DNA of 64,000 nucleotides, from assembly GCA_036186865.1 (NCBI GenBank), contig AP025075.1, positions 13,637,219-13,701,218 of the forward strand. Direction: 5' to 3'. The notes below the pieces were generated by a model, which was given only the letters and a program-made list of their open reading frames with translations, searched no databases and was not told where the DNA came from. The position numbers were made by a program, and so were the translations under genes. This DNA is from Eustoma russellianum (Eukaryota; Streptophyta; Magnoliopsida; Gentianales; Gentianaceae). Below are positions 12,072 through 23,634 of this stretch, piece after piece. Numbering within the stretch: position 1 is the stretch's first letter; each line of letters starts with the position of its first letter.

Positions 12072-13671
12072 TTCCCTCCCACTTGAGAAGGATTCGTCCT
12101 CGAATCTGAAATAATACTAAATGGAGAAAGGTCAGCAACATTAAAAGTTTTAGAGATAGGACCATACCTTTCTTCAGGAAGATCGAGAACATAGGATAGG
12201 CATTATCACCAAGCCGTTTCAACACTTTGAATGGTCCATCGCCTCTGGGCTTCAACTTTGAGTCCCTTTCCTTAGGGAATCTTTCCTTCCTCAAGTGTAA
12301 CCAAACAAGATCACCAGGCTCAAATATAACAACTTTACGATTCATGTTGGCTCTATTGGCATACACTTTATTCTTAGCTTCAAGTTGTGACTTAACCTTT
12401 TCATGCAATTCTGTCACAAGTTTTGCTTTTCGTTCACCATCTAAACTAACACGTTCATGAACAGGTATGGGAACAAGATCAAGGGGGGACAAAGGGTTAA
12501 AGCCATAAACAACTTCAAAAGGAGAATGCAAGGTTCCACTATGAACAACTCTATTGTATGCAAACTCAATATAAGCTAAGCAGTCTTCCCAATTCTTTAA
12601 ATTCTTTTGAATGACAACACGTAACAGTTGAGACAAAGTTCTATTAACAACTTCAGTTTGACCATCGGTTTGTGGGTGAGCAGTTGCAGAAAATAACAAT
12701 TTAGTACCAAGTCTACTCCACAAAACACGCCAAAAATGACTTAGAAACTTTGTATCTCTATCACTAACAATTGTACGTGGCATGCCATGCAATCTAACAA
12801 TCTCCTTACAGAACAAATCAGCAATATGAATAGCATCATCAACTTTCTTACATGCAATGAAATGTGCCATTTTGGAAAATCTATCAACAACAACAAAGAT
12901 GCTATCTTTACCAGGTTTGGATCGAGGCAATCCCAAGACAAAGTCCATAGAAAGATCAGTCCAAGGTGAGCTTGGAACAGATAAGGGAGTGTACAATCCA
13001 TGTGGTTGTGTTCTAGATTTTGCTTGTTTGCAAGTAATACATTGGTCACATACCTTATCAACATGTGCTTTCATATGTGGCTAGAAGAAATGCTCCTTAA
13101 GTGTTTCCAAAGTTTTTAACGAGCCAAAATGACCCATTAAACCTCCTCCATGAGCTTCTTTTATCAACAACTCTCTTAATGAACACATTGGTACACATAA
13201 CTTATGTTCTTTAAACAAATAACCATCATGCAAGTAATATTTAGCAAAAGGTGAATCAATGCATGCTTGATAGATAGAACTAAAGTCATGATCAGAATGA
13301 TACATCTCTTTGATAGACTCAAAACCAAACATGTTACATGAAAGAGTAGTAATCAAAGTATAGCGACGAGATAATGCATCAGCAATAACATTTTCTTTTC
13401 CTTGCTTATACTTGATCACATAAGGGAATTGTTCAATGAATTCAACCCATTTGGCATGTCTTTTGTTCAATTTTCCTTGACCTTTTAGATACTTAAGGCT
13501 TTCATGATCAGTGTGAATCACAAATTCCTTAGGTTGCAGATAATGTTGCCAAGTTTGTAAAGAACGGACAAGGGCATACAATTCTTTATCATAGGTTGAA
13601 TAATTTATGGAAGCTCCTTTCAATTTCTCACTAAAGTAGGCAACAGGTTTGTTACCTTAATGCAATATAGC
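11879..13671 (-). pseudogene. B pol fragment, left arm (RNase H to end), broken
   Basis: Begins inside RNase H (near [11 protein letters not shown]), with the upstream pol deleted. It keeps RNase H ([13 protein letters not shown]), the HHCC finger and the D,D35E integrase core (SMDF ... VSDRD ... QTEVVNR), GPFKVLKR and the LTR-encoded tail (ITRSMAKKL). Damage: a TGG to TAG stop at about 13081-13083 in the integrase finger (FFWPHM in other copies) and a short insertion near 12195 that shifts the frame. It cannot make an active enzyme. Confidence 0.9.
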
Positions 13672-13688
13672 ATAAATTATGATGCGCC

Positions 13689-14193
13689 ACAATCATGCTA
13701 AATCATGACCATCAACATGCATAAACACTAAAAAGCATGGAGAATTACATATGTGATGATCATCAAGATAACATACAAGAAAATGATGCAATGTGAGGTT
13801 CTTAGTACACTTTTTGAAGAAAGTGTAACATGCAACCATCACTTTTTCATGAAATGAACATGCATGCCTAATCTTCCTTCACATATGCCATGCATACACA
13901 TATGAGGCCTAGACATATCATGAAGTTATCATGTATGACACTTTTACATATCAACTTAGTCATAAGCATGCCTACATCGTATCACACACAAGACTTCATA
14001 GAATTGGCATGCAAGCAAACTTTCTTCATGTTTATAGTGAAAAAATTATTTGAACATATGCATGCATGATCCAAGTTTGTAGATGAACATAGATGATGTA
14101 CTTTTGACCATACATGAAGAAGCCAAGAAGAGTACTTGCCTTTTCTTTGGACTTAAACTAGAAATAGAAAAAGATTTCTTCTTTTACCTTTGG
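13689..14193 (-). repeat. Segment X, left copy (unassigned 505 bp)
   Basis: Reverse complement of 15746-16250; both copies are 505 bp. It is A/T-rich with many ATGCATG motifs and no ORF of note. One end is a splice-donor-like CCAAAG/GTAAAAG, the other is fused to B pol. It resembles intron or UTR sequence, but I cannot name a source. Confidence 0.7.
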
Positions 14194-14493
14194 TTTTAAA
14201 GGTGTGGCCGTCCAAGAGGGTGTAAACTTTCTTGGGAAACGGGTAACTTTTGAAGGAGGAAGGCTCAAACAAAAACCTTGGTGATCAACGGCTAAGAGGG
14301 AGTTGAACTCTTGCCTACAACCGTTAAGGAACCAAGTGTTAAAGGATACCATACGTACCAGGTGTGACAACCACACATCATCTACTGGAAAAGTGATACA
14401 CATCAAAGTTATAGATAATCCTCTTAGCTTTCACCCAACTAGAATCAGATCAATTGGACTTGTGGTTTGAATGATATGGTCAAAAATACCAAC

Positions 14494-14767
14494 AGGGTGT
14501 CAAGCTCCCTACTTCACTGTTTGAAATCAGCTTGGTGTTTGAACTTTAGGATTTGATTGAATCTTGGTTCCTTGAGCCTGAATGAGTTCAAACAACATAT
14601 GTAATATATACATGTCCTAGGGTTTGTTAGACTATAAGAGACATAAACCTGTAGTTATGAATGATCAAATGACTCTTAAATGTTTTTACAAGTGTTATAT
14701 GTCCTAGAGACCTAACAAGTGCAATGTTTGACATGCCATGTTGTTGGTGCCTCATAGGCATGCATCA
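14494..14767 (-). repeat. F-like LTR head, minus strand
   Basis: Read on the minus strand, TGATGCATGCCTATGAGGC and the following about 270 bp match the start of the F solo LTR at 57451 (CTATGAGGCA, the ACAAACC.TAGGACATG block and the GACACCC block). Homology fades beyond that towards 14194, where I see only unassigned sequence. Confidence 0.6.
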
Positions 14768-14990
14768 TGTTGGGGAAGGGATTAGGACATATATTCCTCA
14801 AGACAAACATTCCCTAGTACAAACATTCCTTGGGATACACATTCTTCAAGACAAACATTCTTTAGGACAACATTCTCTAGGGATAAACATTTTCTTAAGA
14901 CAAACATTCCCTTGAACATTCTCTCAAACCTTCAATTGAACATTCTTTTAACATTCTCTTGATCATTCTCTTGAAGATATCATCATCCTT
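14768..14990 (-). repeat. Degenerate GAATGTTTGTC minisatellite, E/A LTR-like
   Basis: On the minus strand about ten imperfect units of the type GAATGTTTGTCTTAAG, like those in the E LTR (30901-31094) and in weaker form in A LTRs. Probably a piece of an E-like LTR split by the F-like sequence. Confidence 0.5.
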
Positions 14991-15745
14991 TTCACACCAT
15001 CAGGTCTCCTACAAGTCAAAGGTTATGACAACAAGACATGCATTTGCTTATTTTATTGAAAGACGCCTATATGCACGAAAAGTGATGCATGGAATGCAAC
15101 CTAAGACTAAGACAAACTTCATCTTGCATTTTGCACACCTTGGACCCGCATCACTTCCCCATCTTTTCTTTTTTCTCCTTTTCTTTTATCTCATAAAACA
15201 CAATGATTAAAATTCCCCCACTAACCCCCTAAAATCTTGGCCAAGCCAAGAAAACAAGAAACAAAATCCTCCTTTCAACCCATTTTCATTTCATTTCTTC
15301 ATTCTAATCAAGTTGCAATTCTATCTCTCACTCAAAACTTTTATCCATTCCATTTCTCTCTCAGACCAAATTCTCTCATCCTCACTCTTCCCTTCTTCAA
15401 CCGAGAGCACACCAAGTAAGGGGAAGCAAATTTCTTCATCTTCCAAGTGAAGAAGCAAGCTTCCAAACATAAGAATCATCAAGGAGAGTACCCTACCATT
15501 CTTTCTACGCACCTTTCTCTTCATCCATGTTTCCAAAAGACTCAACCTTCACCCTCTTTAGGCATCTAGACCGAGAACAACCTCAAGGAGGAAGGAAGAG
15601 CTTTTTAGGTTGAAGTGTTGGAGAATTTCGAGGACTCCAAAGGTAAAACTTTCCTTAAGATTTGTTTTTAGAGTTTTCTTGGTAAACATCTCTCAAAATG
15701 ACTAATTCTTCCTCATTCCTTGGCCTTAGGCCGAGAGGTACCAAG
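14991..15745 (+). other. Inverted-repeat spacer, unassigned
   Basis: No gene or recognisable element. Pyrimidine-rich stretches (about 15140-15190 and 15290-15410) and several AAG/GTA donor-like sites give it the look of a 5' UTR or leader. A short frame near 15697 (MTNSSSFLGLRPRG) runs into segment X and stops there. Possibly captured host or element leader DNA. Confidence 0.4.
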
Positions 15746-16250
15746 CCAAAGGTAAAAGAAGAAATCTTTTTCTATTTCTAGTTTAAGTCCAAAGAAAAGG
15801 CAAGTACTCTTCTTGGCTTCTTCATGCATGGTCAAAAGTACATCATCTATGTTCATCTACAAACTTGGATCATGCATGCATATGTTCAAATAATTTTTTC
15901 ACTATAAACATGAAGAAAGTTTGCTTGCATGCCAATTCTATGAAGTCTTGTGTGTGATACGATGTAGGCATGCTTATGACTAAGTTGATATGTAAAAGTG
16001 TCATACATGATAACTTCATGATATGTCTAGGCCTCATATGTGTATGCATGGCATATGTGAAGGAAGATTAGGCATGCATGTTCATTTCATGAAAAAGTGA
16101 TGGTTGCATGTTACACTTTCTTCAAAAAGTGTACTAAGAACCTCACATTGCATCATTTTCTTGTATGTTATCTTGATGATCATCACATATGTAATTCTCC
16201 ATGCTTTTTAGTGTTTATGCATGTTGATGGTCATGATTTAGCATGATTGT

Positions 16251-19225
16251 CTGCTGAACCATCTCTAAAGAAAAATGCATTCTTTGCATCTCAAAGCGAG
16301 GTATTCCATGCTATCAATTCAAACAAAACTGTTTATATCTTGCTTTACAAAGAAACTCTGTTCTCTTCATCTGAAATACCATCTACTTTACCAAGTGAAG
16401 TTGCGTCTTTACTTCAAGAATTTTCTAGCTTGTTTCCTGAAGGAGATCCCCCAGGTTTACCACCTCTAAGAGGCATTGAGCATCAAATAGATTTCGTTCC
16501 AGGAGCTGTTCTACCAAACAGACCTGCCTATAGAGCCAATCCAGAGGAAACTAAGGAAATCCAAAAGCAAGTTGAGGAACTATTGACCCAAGGTAAAGTA
16601 AAAGAGAGTATGAGTCCTTGTGCTGTTCCTGTTATCATTGTCCCTAAGAAAGATGGAACTTGGAGAATGTGCACTGACGGTAGAGCCATCAATAAGATCA
16701 CTGTGAAGTATAGATACCATATTCCTAGGTTGGATGACATGTTAGATATGTTGCACGGGTCTAGATGCTTTAGCAAAGTAGATCTTAAACAAGGTTATTT
16801 CCAAGTGAGAATTAGGGAAGGTGATGAATGGAAAACTGCCTTTAAGAGTAAATTTGGATTGTACGAATGGTTAGTTATGCCCTTTGGTTTAACCAATGCC
16901 CCTAGTACTTTCATGAGATTAATGAATGAGGTCTTAAGGAAATTCATAGGGAAATTTGTAGTAGTTTACTTTGATGATATTCTTATCTACTCCAAAACCC
17001 TAAGTGAACATCTGATCCATCTTAGAGCTGTTTTTGTCACCCTACAGAAAGAAGAGTTGTATGCAAATTTCAAGAAGTGTTCTTTCTGTCTGGAGAAGGT
17101 TACATTCTTAGGATTTGTGATTAGTGCTGAAGGAATTGAAATGGACCAAGAGAAAGTTAAATCCATAGCTAAGTGGCCAACCCCTAAGTCTGCTGGAGAT
17201 ATTAGGAGTTTTCATGGGTTAGCTAGCTTCTATAGACGTTTTGTGAAGGATTTCTCTACCATAGCTGCACCCTTGAATGAGTTAGTCAAGAAAGATGTAA
17301 GATTTGAATGGGGAGAATCACAACAACAAGCCTTTGAGGAACTTAAGAAACGTCTAACTTCTGCACCTATCCTGAGATTGCCCAACTTTGACGAAATGTT
17401 TGAAGTTGAATGTGATGCCAGTGGAGTTGGCATTGGAGCCGTGTTGCATCAAGGTAACAAACCTGTTGCCTACTTTAGTGAGAAATTGAAAGGAGCTTCC
17501 ATAAATTATTCAACCTATGATAAAGAATTGTATGCCCTTGCCCGTTCATTACAAACTTGGCAACATTATCTGCAACCTAAGGAATTTGTGATTCACACTG
17601 ATCATGAAAGCCTTAAGTATCTAAAAGGTCAAGGAAAATTGAACAAAAGACATGCCAAATGGGTTGAATTCATTGAACAATTCCCTTATGTGATCAAGTA
17701 TAAGCAAGGAAAAGAAAATGTTGTTGCTGATGCATTATCTCGTCACTATACTTTGATTACTACTCTTTCATGTAACATGTTTGGTTTTGAGTCTATCAAA
17801 GAGACGTATCATTCTGATCATGACTTTAGTTCTATCTATCAAGCATGCATTGATTCACCTTTTGCTAAATATTACTTGCATGATGGTTATTTGTTTAAAG
17901 AACATAAGTTATGTGTACCAATGTGTTCATTAAGAGAGTTGTTGATAAAAGAAGCTCATGGAGGAGGTTTAATGGGTCATTTTGGCTCGTTAAAAACTTT
18001 GGAAACACTTAAGGAGCATTTCTTCTGGCCGCATATGAAAGCACATGTTGATAAGGTATGTGACCAATGTATTACTTGCAAACAAGCAAAATCTAGAACA
18101 CAACCACATGGATTGTACACTCCCTTATCTGTTCCAAGCTCACCTTGGACTGATCTTTCTATGGACTTTGTCTTGGGATTGCCTCGATCCAAAACTGGTA
18201 AAGATAGCATCTTTGTTGTTGTTGATAGATTTTCCAAAATGGCACATTTCATTGCATGTAAGAAAGTTGATGATGCTATTCATATTGCTGATTTGTTCTG
18301 TAAGGAGATTGTTAGATTGCATGGCATGCCACGTACAATTGTTAGTGATAGAGATACAAAGTTTCTAAGTCATTTTTGGCGTGTTTTGTGGAGTAGACTT
18401 GGTACTAAATTGTTATTTTCTGCAACTGCTCACCCACAAACCGATGGTCAAACTGAAGTTGTTAATAGAACTTTGTCTCAACTGTTACGTGTTGTCATTC
18501 AAAAGAATTTAAAGAATTGGGAAGACTGCTTAGCTTATATTGAGTTTGCATACAATAGAGTTGTTCATAGTGGAACCTTGCATTCTTCTTTTGAAGTTGT
18601 TTATGGCTTTAACCCTTTGTCCCCACTTGATCTTGTTCCCATACCTGTTCATGAACGTGTTAGTTTAGATGGTGAACGAAAAGCAAAACTTGTGAAAGAA
18701 TTGCATGAAAAGGTTAAGTCACAACTTGAAGCTAAGAATAAAGTGTATACCAATAGAGCCAACAGGAATCGTAAAGTTGTTATATTTGAGCCTGGTGATC
18801 TTGTTTGGTTACACTTGAGGAAGGAAAGATTCCCTAAGGAAAGGGACTCAAAGTTAAAGCCCAGAGGCGATGGACCGTTGAAAGTGTTGAAACGGCTTGG
18901 TGATAATGCCTATGTTCTCGATCTTCCTGAAGAAAGGTATGGTCCTATCTCTAAAACTTTTAATGTTGCTGACCTTTCTCCATTTAGTATTGTTTCAGAT
19001 TCGAGGACGAATCCTTCTCAAGTGGGAGGGAATGATGAGCTACAGCCTAACCTTGTGGATACAAACACTGATGATTACACCTGAGTGCCCCGCATAGGTC
19101 CCATAACAAGGAGTATGGCTAAGAAGTTGTTACTTTGTGTTGAATCATTTCTTTACAGGCATGAAGGGGATGAACCAAGCAGAGATGATGTCCGTTGGGT
19201 TTATATGATACAAGCTTTGATCTAG
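16251..19225 (+). pseudogene. B pol, right arm, 5'-truncated with premature stop
   Basis: The frame starts without an ATG at the junction with segment X and enters B pol downstream of the protease. It holds a complete reverse transcriptase (YFDDILIYS near 16968-16994), RNase H ([22 protein letters not shown]), the HHCC finger, integrase D,D35E core and GPLKVLKR (GPF changed to GPL). The tail enters the LTR but meets TGA at 19082-19084; without it the frame would end at 19225 (VYMIQALI). One residue change at the RT start (CTDGRA for CTDCRA) also differs from other copies. Gag and protease are missing. Confidence 0.92.
19020..19032 (+). other. B polypurine tract (right arm)
   Basis: AAGTGGGAGGGAA directly before the LTR start TGATGAGC; the same sequence is at 12072-12084 and 60150-60162 on the minus strand. 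Confidence 0.9.
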
Positions 19226-20284
19226 TTGTATCAAAAGCATGTTGTACATATCTTTAAATTGTTCTTTTGATATTTGTTGATCGGTTAACTTGTTTTAGGA
19301 TAGTTTGTGTAGTATCATTGCCTTGTTTTCAGGTACACATACTTAGCTTGAAAATGCAAGTAGAATCCAAATTTTTGTTCAAGCAAGGAGGTGACAAACA
19401 AGTAGCTTACAAGCAAGGAGGTGATAAGCAAGTAGGTTACAAACAAGGAGGTGATAAGCAAGTAGCTTACAAGCAAGGAGGTGACAAGCACTCATGTCAA
19501 ACACAAGGCTTTGTCCTCCACGCAAATAGTGAGCAAGACAAGTTGCTCAAAGCTTTAACCAATGAAAAGAAGTCTTGCAAATGTTCAAACCAATCACACT
19601 CAAATTGGAGACAAGTAAACAAGCTGCACAAAGATTCATCCAATCAATTCCTTTAAAGAGGGAGGTTGGTTTAAAGCTCAAATGGTTTGAAGATTCAAAG
19701 TCAAACTTGCAACCAATCAAAGGGAGTTCTAACCAAGCTGCTCAATGCATTATCCAACCAAAACTTTGGCTGAAACAAAGCAAAGAAGCACGGGAAAGGG
19801 AACCAGCTTTCTAGGAACTAAAGTTGTTCAAACAAGTTACCGAGCAAGCATGTTATTTCTAGACTTGTACTTAGTACTTTAAACCTTGTACACATGTAAT
19901 TTTCGTTTGTTTTAAATAGCATAGGAACCTGAATGTAAACACACAATTTTTCAAACACATTTCAATCAGATTTTCCTTTAAGGAGTTCTCAACTTATTCT
20001 AGTTGAAGTTTAAGACCACTAACGGTTTTCTTCCAAGTTCATAGCCTAGAACTTGTTAGTATTCACTTCATTTTTGGTTTACAGCATCTTAGGGTCTCAA
20101 TGAGGTTTTAGATGTGTTGGAATACCAAAGAGGAAGAGGTGTTGGTATAAATTGAGCCAAGAACAAACGGTTACAGTTCAAGGGGTGTCATTGTGATGTT
20201 CTTTGCCATAGCTGAGGTTCAAATCAATTTGGAATAGGAGACAAAGTCCTTGGAACGTTTATCTAGCCTTCGTTTGGCTCATCA
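19033..20284 (+). repeat. B LTR, right arm, shared with following leader
   Basis: 1252 bp, TGATGAGCTAC...GGCTCATCA. It follows the PPT of the B copy on its left, yet is itself followed by a PBS and B-type leader, so it serves as 3' LTR of one unit and 5' LTR of another. This suggests recombination between LTRs of two elements. Confidence 0.9.
19381..19490 (+). repeat. 30 bp tandem repeat in B LTR
   Basis: 3.7 copies of a 30 bp unit (AAGCAAGGAGGTGATAAGCA plus 10 bp) with no spacers. The left arm has the same array at about 11615-11734; B0 and the C LTRs have about two copies. Confidence 0.9.
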
Positions 20285-20286
20285 AT

Positions 20287-20298
20287 TGGTATCAGAGC
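20287..20298 (+). other. B primer-binding site
   Basis: TGGTATCAGAGC, two bases after the LTR end, complementary to initiator tRNA-Met. Confidence 0.88.
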
Positions 20299-21377
20299 TT
20301 TGGTTAGTCTTCTATTCATGTTTACATTGTTTAGACTTGCATATATATGATGCTGCCCAAAACGTGTAGTAGATTGTTTTTATGTTCATTTAGAATCTGT
20401 TTATTTAGATAGTTAGTTCATGTTTTAAAGTGTTTATTAGTTGGTATACAATCGTTTGGTAAATTAGTTTTAAGTAACAAAACCGAAAACCATCACAAGA
20501 AGAACTTAGGCTAGACTCAAGTGTTGTTAGAATCCCTTTGTGTAGTTTAGATTAAAACCGTGTGTGAAACTTGTTGTTCTTGTTCAATCTAGCTTAGACA
20601 AAGTTCATTTGGTCATAATCTAGAAGTTTAAACGGTAGTTTAGTGATTCCTTAAAACAGAAAACTTGAACACAAAAGTAGACTAGTTGATAGTTTAGTTC
20701 GTAATCAAGTTGTTAAAATTCTGTTTCTAGTAGTTGTGTGCAAACTGTTTAGGCGTTGTGGTTGCTGCCTTATTTAGCTTGGTTAGACTACTAGTTTACA
20801 ACATAGTTAAAAGGTTTAGTTGGTTGTTTTGTTTAGCACAAGCAAAATCCGAAAACTAAGAACAAAAAAGGGTAGTTTTAGTTAGCTATGTATGCTGCCT
20901 AGTCTCTAGTTGATACACGTTTGTTGTGTCGAATACATAAACACTTGCATCTAGTATCATCTAGCTTAGAAACTGATTGCATCATACCAACGAAAAACAA
21001 AACAAAACAAGTTAGTTAGTTTGCATCAAAACTGATTTCCATTAGTGTTATAGTAATCAGCCCTTATAAATTGCATTTAGATACAACTAAGTTGCATTTA
21101 GCTATCTTAAGATTAGTTAGATCATTTGCATCAAAAACAGAAAAACAAGGCCAAAACCGTGTGATTAAACAACTCTTTAAAGCTCATTTGAAATCTTGGT
21201 GAATGCTAATAGCTATATCTTTTTGTTGATTTCAATTGCTTCAAACAACTTATTGGACTTAGATAAATCCGAAAGTTAGGAATTGTTTAAGCCCCACACT
21301 ATTAAAAGAGCTATCCAATTGTTGTTTTAGATCAACTTCTGAACTTACCTTGCACTACATTCAATTTGAACTAGTTT
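20299..21377 (+). other. B-type leader, truncated
   Basis: About 1.08 kb related along most of its length to the C1 (32362 onwards) and C2 (42821 onwards) leaders, with no ORF of note. It breaks off near 21377 against a copia fragment, before the hairpin region and gag. This is the only B-type leader in the window and shows that C leaders derive from B. Confidence 0.75.
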
Positions 21378-21891
21378 GGGTTGCATGTCATATGTCTCGA
21401 ACATCCGCCATCTAAAAACCATTTGGTTTTTAGATTCTTTGGGTTTGTCTCCTGTTAGCCTTCTTTGTAATTTACCTACAACGGAGACAAGGTACCCTTT
21501 TCATGGGTCCTTGAATGTTAGGGGCACCATCCTTGTTTATATACCCTTTGGGTATCCAAACTTGGATGTACCTTTTGGGCACATATTTGACATTATTATA
21601 AGTTGGATAATACAAAGGATTTTCATGTAATCAGTATGTGCTCCTGAAAACTTGTCTAAATTTTGGCCTGTTTTGGGATCACTTGCAGCTTGAATTAGGC
21701 CTTGAATCCTCTTAGAGAATTGTAGCCTATTGAGTGTAGAAAAATAAACATATGCATTTCTCTGAATGTGGCCCACCCATTGAAGAGATAAGTCCAAATT
21801 CCTAAAAAGTGTGTCACAGAATTTGGCAGAAACAGTACTTGAACTTCAACACTATTTTTGGATATCACGACGACAGATCATGGAAATGTGC
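21378..21891 (-). pseudogene. Ty1/copia gag-protease fragment
   Basis: On the minus strand several broken frames read like the Gag-to-protease region of a copia element: VWIPKGYINKDGAPN, then near 21380-21425 WFLDGGCSRHMTCNP, the copia protease motif (usually WYLDSGCSRHMT). The catalytic DSG is DGG here. The WxPK and protease motifs recall the SIRE/Maximus lineage, which is a guess. The piece is only about 0.5 kb, cut by the B leader on one side and by E on the other (TSD candidate TGTGC, 21887-21891). Confidence 0.65.
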
Positions 21892-22244
21892 TGATGAGGA
21901 CCAGGGATCCCATCAGGAGGTCATGGATCCTATAACAAGAAAGAGGGCTAGAGAACTTGGACATCAAGTTGGAACCTTCTTGTATAGGCATGTGCAAGAT
22001 GAACCTGAGGTTCATTGGGTTCACCTTATTGATCCTACAATATGAACGTTAGGTACCTTGCGTGTGTGAGTGTGTTTTTATTTTGACTTTTATCTTGTTT
22101 TCTTGTGATCCTTGTTTCTATGTGTCTATCTTATAGTAAAACAGGTACATGCTAAATTTCAAGTCAAACGGAGTTCTAGAATGAGTTTTAAAGGGATGTT
22201 ACCCAAGAGGAGACAAAAGGAATGTTGGCAATTTGGGGGTCGAT
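21892..22244 (+). repeat. E 5' LTR, part 1 of 3
   Basis: Starts TGATGAGGACCAGGG and encodes an in-frame tail (PITRKRARELGHQVGTFLY) ending at 22045, homologous to the A and B polyprotein tails. Interrupted at 22244 by A1. The LTR resumes at 30901 and again at 53152. Confidence 0.85.
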
Positions 22245-23613
22245 TGATGAGGATCAAGGATCCCATCAAGAGGTCAAGGGCCCTATGACAAGAAGGAGGG
22301 TAAGAGAACTTTGTCATCAAGTTGGAACCTTCTTGTACAAGCATGTTCAAGATGAACCTAAGATTCCTTGGGTTCATTTCATTAAACCTTCACCTTGAGC
22401 GTGTATAAGCATGCGTGTGTACGTTCTTTGTTTTTGAATTTTTGTCTTGTTTTCTTGTGATCTTCGTTTTATGTATTTGCTTTGTAGGTAAATTAGGTAC
22501 ATGAAATTTCCAAGCCAAATGGAAGCCCAAAATGGCCTTATAGGCGTGTGCTACCAAAAGGGAGACAAAAGGAATGATTGTCTTCAAGAGAATGTTTGTC
22601 TCCACAAAGACAAATTCAAATATGTCCAAAATGGAATCTCTTGTTCAAATTGAAATCAAAGTCATCTCCAAATACAACAAGGGGGCCAGCCATTTTGAAG
22701 CAAAAAGGATTATGATCAAATTGAATTTAAATTCAAAGTGAAACTTGAATTTAAATTCAACCTTGATTTGAATTCAGGTTTCAAACAAATTGAAGCTTGC
22801 ATTTCAAGAAGAATTCTGCCATTATCTCAAGCAATTCACACGCCATCTTGGAAGAAAAAGAAGGATAATTGCCAATTCAAATTGAATCCAAGTTTGAATT
22901 CAAATTCAAACTCAATTTTGAATTCAAACCTCAACCATCTTTTGAATTCAACTCCAGCCATATTATCGTCATCAATTCAGATTTCAAGGCATCTCTTGGA
23001 CCTATTAAACACAGCTGGAAGGAGGAGGGAAGATATCCAACAATCAAATTCAAAGTGCACTCAAATTCAAATTCAACTTGAATTCAAATTGCACCCAACT
23101 TTTGAATTCAAGTTCAGCTCCATCCTACTCTCAACTGGTTTTAGCTAGGATTTTTCTAGTTATTTTTGAATTCAAACAATTAGCAAATTCAAGTTCAATT
23201 CAAATGTTTTTCTAGCTATTTCTTTCAGATATTATCTGATTATTTTAAGTGTCTTAGGCATCTATAAGTAGGCCCTTTGGCCGATTTGTAAAGCACAACT
23301 ATGATGAAATGAAATCCTTGATATTTCCTTCACTTTGTGTAGACTTTATTTTCTTGTTTTTGCATTAAAAACCCAAGTTAAGAACCTTCAAAGTTGAGCA
23401 TTTTGAAGGTGTTTCCATTACTAAAAGGTGCCGTCCAGGAGGGCCATATTGGTTTGCCTGATCAACGACCATCTTGAAGTGTTGGTCTTACTCGTTTGAT
23501 CCACACGTTTTTATCACTAAGGAAGCAAGGGGAAGTCTTCTTCCTTGTGCCTAACCATTTGTGAAGGACGTTTGGAAGGTGGAATTATTGGAGCCCACGT
23601 CTTGCACGCATCA
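22245..23613 (+). repeat. A1 5' LTR
   Basis: 1369 bp, TGATGAGGATC...GCACGCATCA. The coding tail is preserved from 22245 to about 22400. TATA-like site changed to TATAAGTAGG at 23263. Confidence 0.92.
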
Positions 23614-23616
23614 AAT

Positions 23617-23634
23617 TGGTATCAGAGCCAGGTT
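23617..23634 (+). other. A1 primer-binding site
   Basis: TGGTATCAGAGCCAGGTT, an 18 nt perfect complement of the plant initiator tRNA-Met 3' end. Confidence 0.93.

Larger units (their letters stand above)
10820..14193 (-). repeat. Left arm of large inverted repeat (B copy L plus segment X)
   Basis: Reverse complement of parts of 15746-20284. Read on the minus strand it holds segment X (14193-13689), a 17 bp filler, a B pol fragment and a complete B LTR (12071-10820). Compared with the right arm it lacks about 1.2 kb of pol (equivalent to 16251-17437). Shared variants not found in B0 (integrase FCKEI and FSATAH; 3-4 copies of the 30 bp minisatellite) show that both arms come from one parent. 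Confidence 0.85.
15746..20284 (+). repeat. Right arm of large inverted repeat (segment X plus B copy R)
   Basis: Segment X (15746-16250) is followed at once by B pol (from SAEPSLKK), PPT and LTR. It matches the left arm 10820-14193 in opposite orientation apart from the pol deletion in the left arm. Homology stops exactly at the LTR ends (20284 and 10820). Confidence 0.85.

Noticed and set aside
15237..15545. Possible host gene in the inverted-repeat spacer
   Set aside because: Short overlapping frames on both strands without motifs; pyrimidine-rich like a UTR, but no exon structure I can support.
13689..16250. A foldback or MULE-type DNA transposon with 505 bp inverted ends
   Set aside because: Flanking B sequence lies in opposite orientation on the two sides, which a simple insertion into one B copy cannot give.
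19381..19490. CRISPR-like direct repeats
   Set aside because: Units are contiguous with no unique spacers and lie inside a retrotransposon LTR of a plant; a minisatellite.
19267..19656. 129-codon frame in the B LTR (also 11448-11837 minus)
   Set aside because: Generated by the 30 bp repeat, not kept in B0 or C LTRs, and no motif seen.
23617..23634. tRNA genes at TGGTATCAGAG sites
   Set aside because: Only the 3' end complement is present, right after LTR ends; these are primer-binding sites.
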